Below are positions 1 to 8,665 of a DNA stretch of 64,000 bases, in pieces; the stretch's first letter is position 1, and each line of letters opens with the position of its first letter. The notes beneath the pieces were generated by a model. That model saw nothing but the letters and a program-made list of their open reading frames with translations. It ran no database searches and was not told the origin of the DNA. Origin of the DNA: Nitrospirota bacterium (lineage in GTDB: Bacteria; Nitrospirota; Thermodesulfovibrionia; Thermodesulfovibrionales; Dissulfurispiraceae); NCBI GenBank assembly GCA_040752355.1, contig JBFMHE010000011.1, positions 1 through 64,000 on the forward strand, written 5' to 3'. The position numbers were made by a program, and so were the translations under genes.

Positions 1-2
1 GA

Positions 3-107
3 ACGGGTCGCCCTTGCGGTGATGAGGGGTTCATACACAAGATAGAGCAAGTTGTCGGCAGGAAACTTGTTGCTTTGCCGAGAGGCAGGCCGAGGAGAAG
101 GGAATAA
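3..107 (+). CDS. REP-associated tyrosine transposase (RAYT), C-terminal end only
   Basis: The first 34 codons of the window read through to a stop at 105-107. They match the usual C-terminus of REP-associated tyrosine transposases: a TGRP motif, an acidic-hydrophobic helix (FIHKIEQVVGRKL) and a basic proline/arginine tail (RGRPRRRE). These single-strand Y1 transposases mobilise or maintain REP hairpins. The catalytic HUH and tyrosine region lies outside the window, so whether the gene is intact cannot be judged. The sequence just after the stop (about 108-130) resembles the short flanking repeats these genes usually carry. The family call rests on recognition of a short tail. Confidence 0.6.
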   Translation, partial: TGRPCGDEGFIHKIEQVVGRKLVALPRGRPRRRE

Positions 108-155
108 ATGGTCGCTGTCCCTATTAACGTCCATTATTTTTGAAACAGATGATCT

Positions 156-530
156 ATGGATAAGAGATTAGTGAAGAGAGCGCCAGAACGCCATCAAAAA
201 GCTTGGATATTAGGCAGTATTGGCTTAATGATTGGTGCTGGCATCGGTGGATATTTTTCTGCGATAACAGGGAGCTCTACTTACATTGTTATTGGCACTT
301 TTATAGGTGGCATTGTCGGCGATCTGATTGGTTTCCTGCTCAATAAAAGAATTTCACTGAAAGCACTTTTATCCATTGAGAAGATAGCTAATAATGTTCT
401 AATTTTTGTAAGCTTTAGTTTTGTAGCTGGAGGCATGATGGTTTTCATTCAAAAAGGCAGATGGATTGGACTTATTGGTGCTGTTGTATTTGGTTTATGT
501 GGTCTATATTTATATAAAAAAAGAAGTTGA
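156..530 (+). CDS. Small glycine-rich membrane protein, function unknown
   Basis: This 124-residue protein has four predicted membrane segments (about residues 17-37, 42-62, 80-98 and 102-119). The first two carry GxxxG-type glycine spacing (GAGIGG, GTFIGG) that favours helix packing. The N-terminus is basic. I do not recognise a named family. The gene is clearly AT-richer than its neighbours and has no strong ribosome binding site, both of which suggest acquired DNA. It follows the RAYT fragment and precedes a secreted protein by 70 bases on the same strand. Confidence 0.55.
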   Translation: MDKRLVKRAPERHQKAWILGSIGLMIGAGIGGYFSAITGSSTYIVIGTFIGGIVGDLIGFLLNKRISLKALLSIEKIANNVLIFVSFSFVAGGMMVFIQKGRWIGLIGAVVFGLCGLYLYKKRS

Positions 531-600
531 GAGATTACCAGTAGTAGAAAACCGGGATGGTTCTCATTCCATACAAAGAGTCGGGAGGGGGAGAAGAGAG

Positions 601-2457
601 ATGAAACGTGATCGGAGCTGTGCAGTCTTACTGCTGTATCTTACCCTGGCATTTATCATTGCTCCCCTTACCTCCTCGTTCGCCGGAACGACCCGGTACT
701 ATTATGATGAATTGAACCGCCTGAAAAAGGAGGAGTCCGGAAGCGCCATTTCCTATACCATCACTGCAATAGCAGGAAGCAACGGAGCCATCTCCCCTGC
801 CGGCACGGTCTCGGTGCCCTCCGGCGGCAGCCAGACCTTTACGATTACTCCTGATGCCGGGTACGCGGTTACCAATGTGCTTGTCGATGGCAGATCGGTG
901 GGAACGCCATCGAGCTACTCCTTCAGCAATGTCATTGATAACCGCACCATCGAGGCACAGTTCGGGCCTGTTACGACAGAGATCATCGTCGATAACGCCC
1001 CGGCAGGGCAGTCCTCTTCGAGCATATCATTCACCGGTCTATGGGCGGTGTCTGGCGGGACCAGTCCGTACGGTGTGGATTCGTTATATACCCGCGAGGC
1101 AGCGACCTATACATGGCATGCTGCTCTGCCCCAGACCGGCACCTACGAGGTCTATATGTGGTGGACTGCGTACAGCTCCCGTACCTCCAGCGCTCCGGTA
1201 ACCATAGAGTACAGCGGGGGCTCACAGACGATCAACGTCAATCAGCAGATCAACGGAGGCAGGTGGAACAAGCTGGGGACCTTCAGTTTCACTGCTGCAG
1301 CAGGAGGTAAGGTGACGATTATCTCTCCGGCACCCTCCAGCTACAGCTACTGTGCTGATGCCGTAAGATTCGTTTATGTCGGGGCTCCGGCAAACGTGGC
1401 CCCTTCGGCGGTTATCGATTCCATCACGCCCAACCCTGCCTCGGTGGGACAGCCGGTGAGCTTCAGCGGGCATGGCACGGACAGCGACGGCACCATAGCC
1501 GGATACAGCTGGATATCGAGCATCGATGGGCAACTGAGCACAGCGGCCTCCTTCAGCAGCTCATCTCTTTCCGCAGGCACCCACACGATCTACTTCAAAG
1601 TGCAGGACAATGCCGGGGCATGGTCGACCGAGGTGAGCCAAACGCTTACGGTCAACCAGAGCACGGATCAGATCATCATCGACAATGGAGGGGCCGGCAC
1701 TTCGTACACGGGGATATGGAACGTATCGGGAGCAGTTAATCCCTATGGCGCGGACTCGTTGTGGAGCCGCAACGGGGCAACCTACACCTGGCGTGCTGCT
1801 CTTCCCCAGACGGGGACCTACGAGGTTTATATGTGGTGGACCGAATACAGCTCCCGTTCGACCAACGCTCCGGTGGCGGTTACCTATAGCGGGGGTACGC
1901 AGACGATTACTGTGAACCAGCAGACGAACGGAGGCAAATGGAACTACCTGGGGACGTTTACATTCGATGCGACCTCGGGCGGGACCGTAAAGCTTACCGC
2001 CCCTGATCCCGAGCCGACAAGCTACTGTGCGGATGCGGTAAAGTTTGCCTACGTCCCGTCCATAGAGGTTATCGTGGACAACGGCGGACCCGGCACCTCG
2101 TATACAGGCCCCTGGGCAGTATCAGGCGGCGCCAATCCGTACGGTGTCGATTCATTGTACACCCGCGAGACGGGAAGCTACACCTGGCATGCCGCGCTTC
2201 CCCGCACGGGCAACTACGAGGTCTACATGTGGTGGACGGAGTACACGTCCCGTACCTCCAGCGCCCCGGTAACCATAGAGTACAGCGGGGGCTCACAGAC
2301 GATCAACGTCAATCAGCAGATCAACGGAGGCAAGTGGAACTACCTGGGCAAGTTCGCCTTTGACACGACAGCGGGCGGGAAGGTGACGATTATCTCTCCG
2401 GCACCCTCCAGCTATAGCTATTGCGCGGATGCGGTGCGGTTCGTGTACGCCCCTTGA
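601..2457 (+). CDS. Secreted protein with three golvesin-like domains and a PKD domain
   Basis: The 618-residue protein begins with a signal peptide (basic start, hydrophobic stretch to about residue 28). A short RHS-like segment (YYYDELNRLKK, about 33-43) follows, then a bacterial beta-repeat domain (about 52-122). Three golvesin/xanthan-lyase CBD-like domains of about 130 residues lie at roughly 127-260, 359-485 and 490-618. Each carries the YEVYMWWT and YCADAV(R/K)F motifs. A PKD-like domain sits between the first and second (about 264-350). Such modules bind polysaccharide or form surface stalks. The ATG at 601 is chosen over in-frame upstream codons because a purine-rich SD (GGGAGGGGGAGA) precedes it and the signal peptide then starts correctly. 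Substrate unknown. Confidence 0.8.
   Translation: MKRDRSCAVLLLYLTLAFIIAPLTSSFAGTTRYYYDELNRLKKEESGSAISYTITAIAGSNGAISPAGTVSVPSGGSQTFTITPDAGYAVTNVLVDGRSVGTPSSYSFSNVIDNRTIEAQFGPVTTEIIVDNAPAGQSSSSISFTGLWAVSGGTSPYGVDSLYTREAATYTWHAALPQTGTYEVYMWWTAYSSRTSSAPVTIEYSGGSQTINVNQQINGGRWNKLGTFSFTAAAGGKVTIISPAPSSYSYCADAVRFVYVGAPANVAPSAVIDSITPNPASVGQPVSFSGHGTDSDGTIAGYSWISSIDGQLSTAASFSSSSLSAGTHTIYFKVQDNAGAWSTEVSQTLTVNQSTDQIIIDNGGAGTSYTGIWNVSGAVNPYGADSLWSRNGATYTWRAALPQTGTYEVYMWWTEYSSRSTNAPVAVTYSGGTQTITVNQQTNGGKWNYLGTFTFDATSGGTVKLTAPDPEPTSYCADAVKFAYVPSIEVIVDNGGPGTSYTGPWAVSGGANPYGVDSLYTRETGSYTWHAALPRTGNYEVYMWWTEYTSRTSSAPVTIEYSGGSQTINVNQQINGGKWNYLGKFAFDTTAGGKVTIISPAPSSYSYCADAVRFVYAP
1180..1269 (+). repeat. 90-bp direct repeat, copy A (partner at 2251-2340)
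   Basis: The segment encoding the centre of golvesin-like domain 1 matches 2251-2340 in domain 3 at 88 of 90 bases. The equivalent part of domain 2 is much more divergent at DNA level. A second shared block follows (about 1312 onward and 2384 onward). This points to recent duplication or gene conversion between domains 1 and 3. Confidence 0.85.
2251..2340 (+). repeat. 90-bp direct repeat, copy B (partner at 1180-1269)
   Basis: Second copy of the near-identical block described at 1180-1269, inside golvesin-like domain 3. The two differences are T/C at 1194 versus 2265 (approximate) and G/A near the end. Confidence 0.85.
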
Positions 2458-2491
2458 GAGGGGTTCGCTGTAAAAGGGGCTTAGGAGGACT

Positions 2492-2519
2492 GAGGGCGCC
2501 CTTCCTCGGAGGCGCCCTC
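2492..2519. terminator. Hairpin between convergent genes
   Basis: GAGGGCGCC and GGCGCCCTC form a perfect 9-bp stem with a 10-nt loop, between the stops of the golvesin-like gene and the HAF/PEP-CTERM gene. An overlapping alternative stem (GCCCTCT/AGAGGGC, 2514-2535) follows. There is no clear T tract, so it is at best a weak bidirectional terminator. Confidence 0.5.
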
Positions 2520-2563
2520 TCCCTAGCGAGAGGGCACGTTGCACATCCAGGCCTAAATCAAGA

Positions 2564-3667
2564 TTAGGTCTGACGCCAGATTTTCTTTCTCAGCAGTCCT
2601 GCGCCTGCAAGACCTACCCCCAGGAGAAAAAATGTCGAAGGCTCAGGAGTGGGAATGGGGGCAGGGGAGTCCTCCTTGGGGATACCGATGAAGGCCTTCG
2701 AAGTGAGCCCGTCGTAGCCGCCTCCTGCTATTTCTCCGCTATCGTTGATGCCGAAGAGATGGGAGTACTGCCAGTCCGTAGGCAGTATCTCGATGTAATC
2801 CCCATCTTTGTAAATAAACCCCTTGGTACCCAAACCCACCCCATCATTTCCGTAGCCGACTACTTCTCCTTTGTTGTTAATGTCAATTGCAAAGGCATAG
2901 TCCCAGCCCGGCGGTAAAAGCTCAATATAAGTGCCATCGATGTATATGAAACCTTTACCGGTACCCTGGTAGCCGCGGCCAACCACCATCCCACTGTCGT
3001 TTATGCTATTAGCATGGGCGGAGCTCCACCTTGGAGGCAGTAGCTCAATATAAGTACCATTGCTGTACATGAAACCCTTGCCTATCCTGTCGAAGCCTCC
3101 TCCTACTACGGTTCCGTTATTATTGATACCACTTGCATTTGCACTTGACCAGCCCTGAGGCAGTATTTCCGTGTAGCTCCCTCCGCTATAAAGGAAGCCT
3201 CTTGAAGAGAATCCGTTCGTGCCGGAACCCACGATATCACCATTATTGTTAATGCCGTTAGCAAATGAGCTTGACCAGCCTTGAGGCAATAGTTCTTTAT
3301 AGCTTCCTTTGTCATATTGAAAGGCCCGTGAGGAAGAGCCGTTAAATGCTCCTCCTACGACGATCCCCTTATTGTTAATGCCTGTCGCTCCGACCATACT
3401 GCTTCCAGGAGGGAGCAAAGGAGTATAAGAGCCTTTGCTGTATACGAAACTTTTCTGAGAGGTTCCATCGAAGCCCGAGGCCACAAGATCTCCATAACCG
3501 TTAATATCGCCAAAGGACACAGGGGCTATAGCAGCCCATCCCGGAGGAATGATTTTGGTATAGGTATACTCTCCACCTATGGCTGCCGGGGCTAAAAGGA
3601 CATTCATCGCGAGATAGAAAAGTGATATGGGTAGTGTTGCTTTGAGCTTCTGCCAGACTTTTTTCAT
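2564..3667 (-). CDS. HAF-repeat PEP-CTERM exported protein
   Basis: The 367-residue protein has an N-terminal signal peptide and about seven tandem repeats of some 40 residues with the HAF-type signature (GINNNGDIVG, then RGFLYSGGSYTE and LPQGWS). A linker leads to a C-terminal PEP-CTERM sorting signal: PEPST, a hydrophobic segment and the basic end RKKIWRQT. PEP-CTERM proteins are exported, processed by an exosortase and usually tied to exopolysaccharide. No exosortase gene lies in this window. The start at 3667 has an SD (GAGGGGAAG). A possible sigma-54 promoter and an inverted repeat lie upstream. Confidence 0.85.
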   Translation of the reverse strand: MKKVWQKLKATLPISLFYLAMNVLLAPAAIGGEYTYTKIIPPGWAAIAPVSFGDINGYGDLVASGFDGTSQKSFVYSKGSYTPLLPPGSSMVGATGINNKGIVVGGAFNGSSSRAFQYDKGSYKELLPQGWSSSFANGINNNGDIVGSGTNGFSSRGFLYSGGSYTEILPQGWSSANASGINNNGTVVGGGFDRIGKGFMYSNGTYIELLPPRWSSAHANSINDSGMVVGRGYQGTGKGFIYIDGTYIELLPPGWDYAFAIDINNKGEVVGYGNDGVGLGTKGFIYKDGDYIEILPTDWQYSHLFGINDSGEIAGGGYDGLTSKAFIGIPKEDSPAPIPTPEPSTFFLLGVGLAGAGLLRKKIWRQT

Positions 3668-3775
3668 GGTCTTCCCCTCGACAACTCAAGATCGTTAGAG
3701 ATTAACGTACCCTTTCGCCGGTAGCCGAGCGAACGCTCACCGCCCATGTTTCTGTGTGATGATACATGATGATAT

Positions 3776-3790
3776 GCATACAATGTACCA
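3776..3790 (-). promoter_or_regulatory. Possible sigma-54 (-24/-12) promoter for the HAF PEP-CTERM gene
   Basis: Read on the minus strand, TGGTACATTGTATGC keeps the GG (-24) and GC (-12) doublets at the required 10-bp separation, with mismatches elsewhere. Predicted transcription starts near 3765, about 100 bases before the start codon. It is weaker than the site before the second PEP-CTERM gene. Confidence 0.35.
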
Positions 3791-3812
3791 GGCATGTAGG
3801 CACTTGATTTCA

Positions 3813-3852
3813 AGCTGATTTTTACTTCCTCGAGAGGGACTGTAAATCAGCT
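3813..3852. promoter_or_regulatory. Inverted repeat upstream of the HAF PEP-CTERM gene
   Basis: AGCTGATTT (3813-3821) and AAATCAGCT (3844-3852) are perfect 9-bp arms around a 22-bp centre. The centre of symmetry lies about 68 bp upstream of the predicted start, a plausible place for an enhancer-binding activator. The sequence differs from the palindrome before the other PEP-CTERM gene. Confidence 0.4.
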
Positions 3853-4060
3853 CGACGTTTTCAATGAGCTTTGAAACAAATAACCGTCGGAAATGATGAC
3901 AATATACCGGAATAGCTATCCTCGATCACTCGTGCCAAAAGAGGCAGAGGAATCAATAGGCCCTCAATATTGACCAAGTGCCGCTGCCGGCCGTATTGAT
4001 TTCCGCTCCGGCCTCGGATAGTATTTAGGTACCATCTTACCGAAAGCCCGGAGGTGTGTC

Positions 4061-4405
4061 ATGGGATTCAGCAGCGAGATCAAGATTGCATCCGCCGAAC
4101 CGCAGGCCGTTCACCTTGCCGACGCGATAAGCTACCAGGACCACTCGGTGGTCAGCAAGCAGCTCCTCAAGAAAGATACGGGGACAGTAACCCTCTTCGC
4201 CTTCGACGAGGGGGAGGGGCTGAGCGAACACACCGCGCCCTTCGACGCGATGGTCCATGTCCTGGACGGCGAGGCGGAGATCACCATCGCCAAGAAACCC
4301 TATCGTCTCAAGAGCGGCGAGATGATCGTCATGCCCGCCAACCAGCCGCATGCGCTGAAGGCGGTGCAGCGGTTCAAAATGCTGCTCGTCATGATACGGT
4401 CGTAA
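4061..4405 (+). CDS. Small cupin-domain protein
   Basis: The 114-residue protein is a single beta-barrel cupin. Motif 1 is visible around residues 50-70 (HTAPFDAMVHVLDGEAEI). Motif 2 lies around 85-105 (GEMIVMPANQPHAL), with histidines typical of metal binding. It resembles small stand-alone cupins that sense or bind ligands or metals; the substrate is unknown. An SD (GGAGGTG) sits 5-6 bases before the ATG. It converges with the flavodiiron gene, whose stop is 12 bases beyond. Confidence 0.75.
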   Translation: MGFSSEIKIASAEPQAVHLADAISYQDHSVVSKQLLKKDTGTVTLFAFDEGEGLSEHTAPFDAMVHVLDGEAEITIAKKPYRLKSGEMIVMPANQPHALKAVQRFKMLLVMIRS

Positions 4406-4416
4406 GCACCCGCAGC

Positions 4417-5628
4417 TCAGCGGGCGGCGAGCGACGGCTCCTGCAGTTGCAGGGCGAACTCCTTTCCGAAGGCCCGGCACTGCTCGATGCCGTGGCTGTC
4501 AGGACTCCATGAGAGCCGCAGCCCCTCGGTGATGAGCTCGAACCCGCACTCCTTCAACCGCTCGGTTATCAGCTTCACCGACTCGCCGCTCCAGCCGTAG
4601 GCGCCGAAGGCAGCCGCCTTTTTGTTCTTGAAGCTCAGGCCTCTCATCTCTTCGAGAATGCCGGCGACCGAGTAGAGAATCGCCCTGTTGATCGTGGGCG
4701 AGCCGACGAGTACGGCCTTTGATTTGAAGACTTCGGTGATGATGTCGTTCTTATCCGAGCGCGCGGAGTTGAAGAGCTTTACCGTTACCCGCTCGTCCGC
4801 AGACCCGATCCCCTCCGCTATCGCCTCCGCCATCCTGCGGGTGCTGTTCCACATGGTGTCGTAAACGATCGTTATCTGGTTCTCCTGGTACGCGTTCGCC
4901 CACTCGGCGTACTTGTTCACGATCTGGAGCGGGTCGTCGCGCCAGATGACGCCGTGGCTGGTGCAGATCATGTCGACGGGCAGGTTCAGCCCCACCACCT
5001 CTTTTATCTTCTTATCGACCAGCGCGCTGAAGGGGGTCAGTATATTCGCATAGTACTTGATGCATTCCGCGTAGAGCTCCCCCTGGTCGACCAGGTCGTT
5101 GAACAGGCGCTCCGTAGCATAGTGCTGCCCGAAAGCGTCGTTGCTGAAGAGTATGTTGTCGCCGGTCAGGTAACAGAACATACTGTCCGGCCAATGCAGC
5201 ATCGGCGCCTCGATGAAGACGATGTCCTTTGTCCCGATATTCAGCCGGTCTCCAGTCTTCACCACCCTGAAATTCCAATCCCGGTGAAAATGGCCCTTCA
5301 GCGACTTCACTGCATTGGCGGTACAGTAGATCGGCGTATCGGGAATCGCTTCCATGAGCCGGGGCAGCGCCCCGCTGTGGTCGATCTCCGCGTGGTTAGC
5401 GATAATGCAATCGATCCGATGCAGGTCCGTCTCCTTCGCGAGATTCTGCACGAACTCGGAGGAAAACGGCGCCCATACCGTATCGATCAGGACCGTCTTC
5501 TCGTCCCGTACCAGGTAGGAATTGTACGTAGACCCCCTGTGCGTCGAGTACTCTTCGCCATGGAACTTCCTCAGCTCCCAATCCACCTTTCCGACCCACA
5601 CCACATTATCCTTTACCTTGATTCCCAT
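4417..5628 (-). CDS. fprA: Flavodiiron protein (FprA family A-type flavoprotein)
   Basis: This cytoplasmic 403-residue enzyme reduces O2 to water and/or NO to N2O, protecting anaerobes. The N-terminal metallo-beta-lactamase-like domain (about 1-250) keeps all diiron ligands: HAEIDH near residue 82, H in MLHWPDS, D in FSNDAFG and H in CTSHG. The C-terminal flavodoxin domain (about 255-395) has the FMN loop [10 protein letters not shown]. No rubredoxin domain is fused. The ATG at 5628 is preferred because AAGGAGG lies 8 bases upstream; an in-frame GTG at 5637 overlaps that SD. It is the last gene of a minus-strand series following the exporter and the DUF6448 gene. Confidence 0.93.
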   Translation of the reverse strand: MGIKVKDNVVWVGKVDWELRKFHGEEYSTHRGSTYNSYLVRDEKTVLIDTVWAPFSSEFVQNLAKETDLHRIDCIIANHAEIDHSGALPRLMEAIPDTPIYCTANAVKSLKGHFHRDWNFRVVKTGDRLNIGTKDIVFIEAPMLHWPDSMFCYLTGDNILFSNDAFGQHYATERLFNDLVDQGELYAECIKYYANILTPFSALVDKKIKEVVGLNLPVDMICTSHGVIWRDDPLQIVNKYAEWANAYQENQITIVYDTMWNSTRRMAEAIAEGIGSADERVTVKLFNSARSDKNDIITEVFKSKAVLVGSPTINRAILYSVAGILEEMRGLSFKNKKAAAFGAYGWSGESVKLITERLKECGFELITEGLRLSWSPDSHGIEQCRAFGKEFALQLQEPSLAAR

Positions 5629-5696
5629 CGCACGCACCTCCTTACCGAATATGTATGATCCACCCTCCTCATTCCATTAGATGCTCTAAATGACTC

Positions 5697-6317
5697 TTAA
5701 TGATGGTGTCCCTCCCCTGCTTCAGCCTTTTTCGGCTCGCCGTGGTGCGCATGCCCTGCCACCGCATCGTTGTGGAGCCGCTCTACGTAATGGGTGTAGT
5801 CGACATACGCCTCGACGAACTTCCGGCCCGCCTCGACGCTCTCATCGGCATGCTTCCTCGCTTCGGCAACACGCGCGAAGCGCTCGCGTATGCCCTTCGC
5901 CGCTGCACCGGTAATCATCGCTGCGAGCCCGTCTGCCGAGCCGGTCTCGAGCGCCTTATCCGCAGCCGCTATCGAGGGCTCAACCGAACCGGCAGGCTGG
6001 AGCCCGGTGTACGGGGCGCCCTCTCCCGCACGATGAATCCTTACCACTGTCTCGAAGAAATACGTATCGGCAAGCTCCCGCGCCTCCGGCCCTTTGCTCC
6101 GTACGGCGAGGGTCTTCTTGAACATCTCGCGGATCGCCGGCTCGTCCTCCCTCCTCACCCATTTGAGCACCGGCGTGACATCGCCCTTTTCGAGCGCAGC
6201 CCTTGCCGTCGTTACGACCGGGCCGTCGAGCGTGTCGCAGTGCGCACCCGCGCCTGCCGGGACGAGCCAGGCGGCGAGGACAATCAAAACCGTCTTCAGA
6301 TACGTCTTACCTTTCAT
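5697..6317 (-). CDS. DUF6448 family secreted protein
   Basis: The 206-residue protein has a signal peptide (MKGKTYLKTVLIVLAAWLVP to about AGA). The mature part starts with the conserved HCDTLDGPVV typical of DUF6448. It is helical, rich in charged residues and ends in a histidine-rich tail (HAHHGEPKK...GHHH) that could bind metal. The ATG at 6317 has the SD AAAGGAGG. It sits 36 bp after the last exporter permease and 68 bp before fprA, so it may share their transcript. Molecular function is unknown. Confidence 0.75.
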   Translation of the reverse strand: MKGKTYLKTVLIVLAAWLVPAGAGAHCDTLDGPVVTTARAALEKGDVTPVLKWVRREDEPAIREMFKKTLAVRSKGPEARELADTYFFETVVRIHRAGEGAPYTGLQPAGSVEPSIAAADKALETGSADGLAAMITGAAAKGIRERFARVAEARKHADESVEAGRKFVEAYVDYTHYVERLHNDAVAGHAHHGEPKKAEAGEGHHH

Positions 6318-6353
6318 GATAGCCTCCTTTATTAGGTCGTGCACACGACCTCG

Positions 6354-7475
6354 TTATCCAAGCCTCTTTTTGAACCGGAGCGAGCTGAACGCGATCACGA
6401 CCACTCCCAGCGTGAAGAGGGCCGCCATCTGCGGCCAGAGGATGCCCGGCCCGATGCCCTTCAGGAATACACCCCTGATGATGACGAGAAAATACCGCAG
6501 CGGGTTCAGGTAGGTCGCATATTGTATGATCTCCGGCATGTTGTCGATCGGGAACATGAAGCCCGAGAGCAGGACCGCAGGGAGGTAGAAGAGGAAGGTC
6601 GCCATCAGGGCCTGCTGCTGGGTCTTCGATACGGTCGATATGAAGAGCCCGAACCCGAGCACCGAGAGGAGATAGATCGCCGTGCTCCCGGTGAGGAGGA
6701 GCAGCGAGCCCTGTATCGGGATCGAGAACCAGAAGACGCCCACCGTCGTGACGAGCGCCATGTCGAAGAAGCCTATGGCGGCAAAGGGGATCGTCTTGCC
6801 GAGCATGAGCTCGATCGGTCTGAGCGGCGTCACCATGAGCTGCTCCATGGTGCCGATCTCGCGCTCGCGCACCACTGCCATGGAGGTGAGGAGAAGGCCG
6901 GTGAGCATGATGATGATCGCAATGACGCCCGGCACATAGTAATTCCTGCTCCTCAGGTCGGGATTGTACCAGGCCCTCGTCCGCAGGTCGACCCGTCCCG
7001 GAACGGCCGTCTGCTGCACCTCCGCTCTCGTATCGAACGACTGCGCATAGCGCGCGATGATCCTGTTCGCGTAGTCCATAGCAACGGTCGCGGTATTGGA
7101 ATCGGTCCCGTCGACGATCACCTGCACCTCGGTCGGGAAGCCCCTCTTCAGATCGCTCCCGAATCCCCTGTCGATCTGGAGCGCGGCGAGCGCCTTGCCC
7201 CGCTCGATCAGCATCGCCAGCTCTCCCGGCGAGTCCGGACGGTACCGTATCGTGAAGTACCCCGAAGCCTCGAGCTGCCGTGCGAGCTCCCTGCTCTCGT
7301 ACGACCGGTCGAGATCGTAGAGCGCGGTCGTGATGTCAGTGACATCCGTCGTGACGGCATAGCCGAACATGATGAGCTGGAGAAGGGGCGTGACGAAGAC
7401 AACGGCCTTCATCCGTGCGTCGCGCAGCACCTGAATGAACTCCTTGATGACGAGCTGTCTTATGCGCTCGAGCAT
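6354..7475 (-). CDS. ABC-2 type transporter permease (YbhR-like), second permease
   Basis: The 373-residue inner-membrane protein has one N-terminal membrane helix, a long periplasmic domain (about 50-175, with the VIVDGTDSNTA segment typical of YhfK/YbhR-type permeases) and five C-terminal helices. It also has the EREIGTMEQLMVTP coupling motif that contacts the ATPase. It pairs with the adjacent permease, one base upstream, to form the channel. Together with two ATPases, an HlyD adaptor and a TolC-like protein this is an exporter of the YbhGFSR type. Substrate unknown, possibly drugs or cations. Confidence 0.88.
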   Translation of the reverse strand: MLERIRQLVIKEFIQVLRDARMKAVVFVTPLLQLIMFGYAVTTDVTDITTALYDLDRSYESRELARQLEASGYFTIRYRPDSPGELAMLIERGKALAALQIDRGFGSDLKRGFPTEVQVIVDGTDSNTATVAMDYANRIIARYAQSFDTRAEVQQTAVPGRVDLRTRAWYNPDLRSRNYYVPGVIAIIIMLTGLLLTSMAVVREREIGTMEQLMVTPLRPIELMLGKTIPFAAIGFFDMALVTTVGVFWFSIPIQGSLLLLTGSTAIYLLSVLGFGLFISTVSKTQQQALMATFLFYLPAVLLSGFMFPIDNMPEIIQYATYLNPLRYFLVIIRGVFLKGIGPGILWPQMAALFTLGVVVIAFSSLRFKKRLG

Positions 7476-7476
7476 A

Positions 7477-8586
7477 TCAGGCCACCCTCTTTTTGAACTT
7501 CCTGTTCGCCAGGAAGAAGACGCCGAGGCCGAACACCGCCAGGAGGAGCGACTCGGTAACGAGGAACGGGAGCGTGCTCCCCTTCAGGAAGATACCTTTC
7601 AGTATGGTGACGAAGTAGCGCGCCGGTATGAAGTAGGTCACCGCCTGGAGCGGCGGCGGCATGTTCGCTATGGTATACATGAACCCGGAGAGCAGGAAGG
7701 CGGGAAGAAAGGTCACCACCATCGCGACCTGGCTCGCCACGAGCTGCGACTTTGCGGCGATCGAGATCAGTATCCCGAGGCTGAGCCCCCCGAACAGGAA
7801 GAGGGAGGAGAGCGCGGCGAGAAGGAGGACGCTCCCGCGGAGGGGGACGCTGAAGATGAAGACCGCCATGAGCACCGAGAGCGCCACATCGATGAAGCCG
7901 ATGAAGAAATAGGGGACGAGCTTGCCCGTGATCAGCTCGGGCGTCTTCACCGGCGTGGAGATCAGCTGCTCCATGGTGCCCCGTTCCCATTCACGGGCAA
8001 TGGTGAGCGAGGTGAGGAGCGCTGCGATCACCGCCATGATCACGGCGATGAGCCCGGGGACGATATAGTTGCGCGATTCGAGCTCGGCATTGTACCAGGC
8101 CCTGACGCGGGTCTCGATGAGGGGGACGACGGTGCTCGCGGGGAGCTCCCGGGAGTAGCGTTCGGTCACTGCAGTGACGTATCCCAGGGCGATCGTCGCG
8201 GTATTCGAGTCGCTCCCGTCGACGATCACCTGGAACTCCGCCTGCTTCCCGGTCAGCACGTTCCTCGAAAAATCGCCGGGCACCGAAAGAGCGAGTACCG
8301 CCCTACCCGAATCGAGATAGGCGTCGATCGCCCCCGGCTCGCTCACATGGTCGATCACCGTAAAATAGTCGGAGGCGCTGAACCGCTCGACGAGCCCCCT
8401 GCTGAGGCTGCTCCTGTCCCTGTCATAGACCACGGTCTTGAGGTTGTTGACATCGAGCGTTATCGCGTAGCCGAAGATGAAGAGGAGCATCACCGGCATG
8501 AGGAACGCCATGGCGAGGCTCAGGGGATCGCGGAGGATCTGAATGAGCTCTTTCTTGGCGATGGCTTTAACTCTGAGCAGTTTCAT
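7477..8586 (-). CDS. ABC-2 type transporter permease (YbhS-like), first permease
   Basis: The 369-residue paralogue of the following permease has the same layout: a first helix at about 20-42, a periplasmic domain with VIVDGSDSNTA, an EWERGTMEQLISTP coupling segment near 190 and five C-terminal helices. The start codon has no clear SD. It lies 8 bases beyond an imperfect palindrome that fills the gap to the upstream ATPase gene (8595-8661), so initiation may depend on RNA structure. Confidence 0.88.
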   Translation of the reverse strand: MKLLRVKAIAKKELIQILRDPLSLAMAFLMPVMLLFIFGYAITLDVNNLKTVVYDRDRSSLSRGLVERFSASDYFTVIDHVSEPGAIDAYLDSGRAVLALSVPGDFSRNVLTGKQAEFQVIVDGSDSNTATIALGYVTAVTERYSRELPASTVVPLIETRVRAWYNAELESRNYIVPGLIAVIMAVIAALLTSLTIAREWERGTMEQLISTPVKTPELITGKLVPYFFIGFIDVALSVLMAVFIFSVPLRGSVLLLAALSSLFLFGGLSLGILISIAAKSQLVASQVAMVVTFLPAFLLSGFMYTIANMPPPLQAVTYFIPARYFVTILKGIFLKGSTLPFLVTESLLLAVFGLGVFFLANRKFKKRVA

Positions 8587-8594
8587 ATCATTCT

Positions 8595-8661
8595 CGTAAC
8601 GCGTAACGCGCGATGAGTATGCAAATTGTTGTCTTTTGCTGATTACGCATCACGCATTACG
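8595..8661. repeat. Imperfect palindrome built from CGTAACGCG words
   Basis: Arms 8595-8617 and 8639-8661 match at 17 of 23 positions, and the mismatches are mostly C/T or A/G changes that still allow G-U pairs. The left arm shares the word ACGCG(C/T)GATGAGTATGC with the palindrome at 35131-35189. It fills the gap between the second ATPase gene and the first permease gene of the exporter operon. Confidence 0.65.
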
Positions 8662-8665
8662 GCCT

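Larger units (their letters stand above)
3668..4060. other. 393-bp intergenic region with two candidate regulatory sites
   Basis: The gap separates the divergent PEP-CTERM (minus) and cupin (plus) genes. No coding frame with a convincing start is visible. It contains the sigma-54-like element and inverted repeat listed separately. The remainder, about 3855-4045, holds nothing I can identify. Confidence 0.5.

Noticed and set aside
6339-8616. Long plus-strand frames (385 and 393 codons) opposite the exporter permeases
   Set aside because: Shadow frames of real membrane-protein genes, rich in Glu/Arg/His with no recognisable domain.
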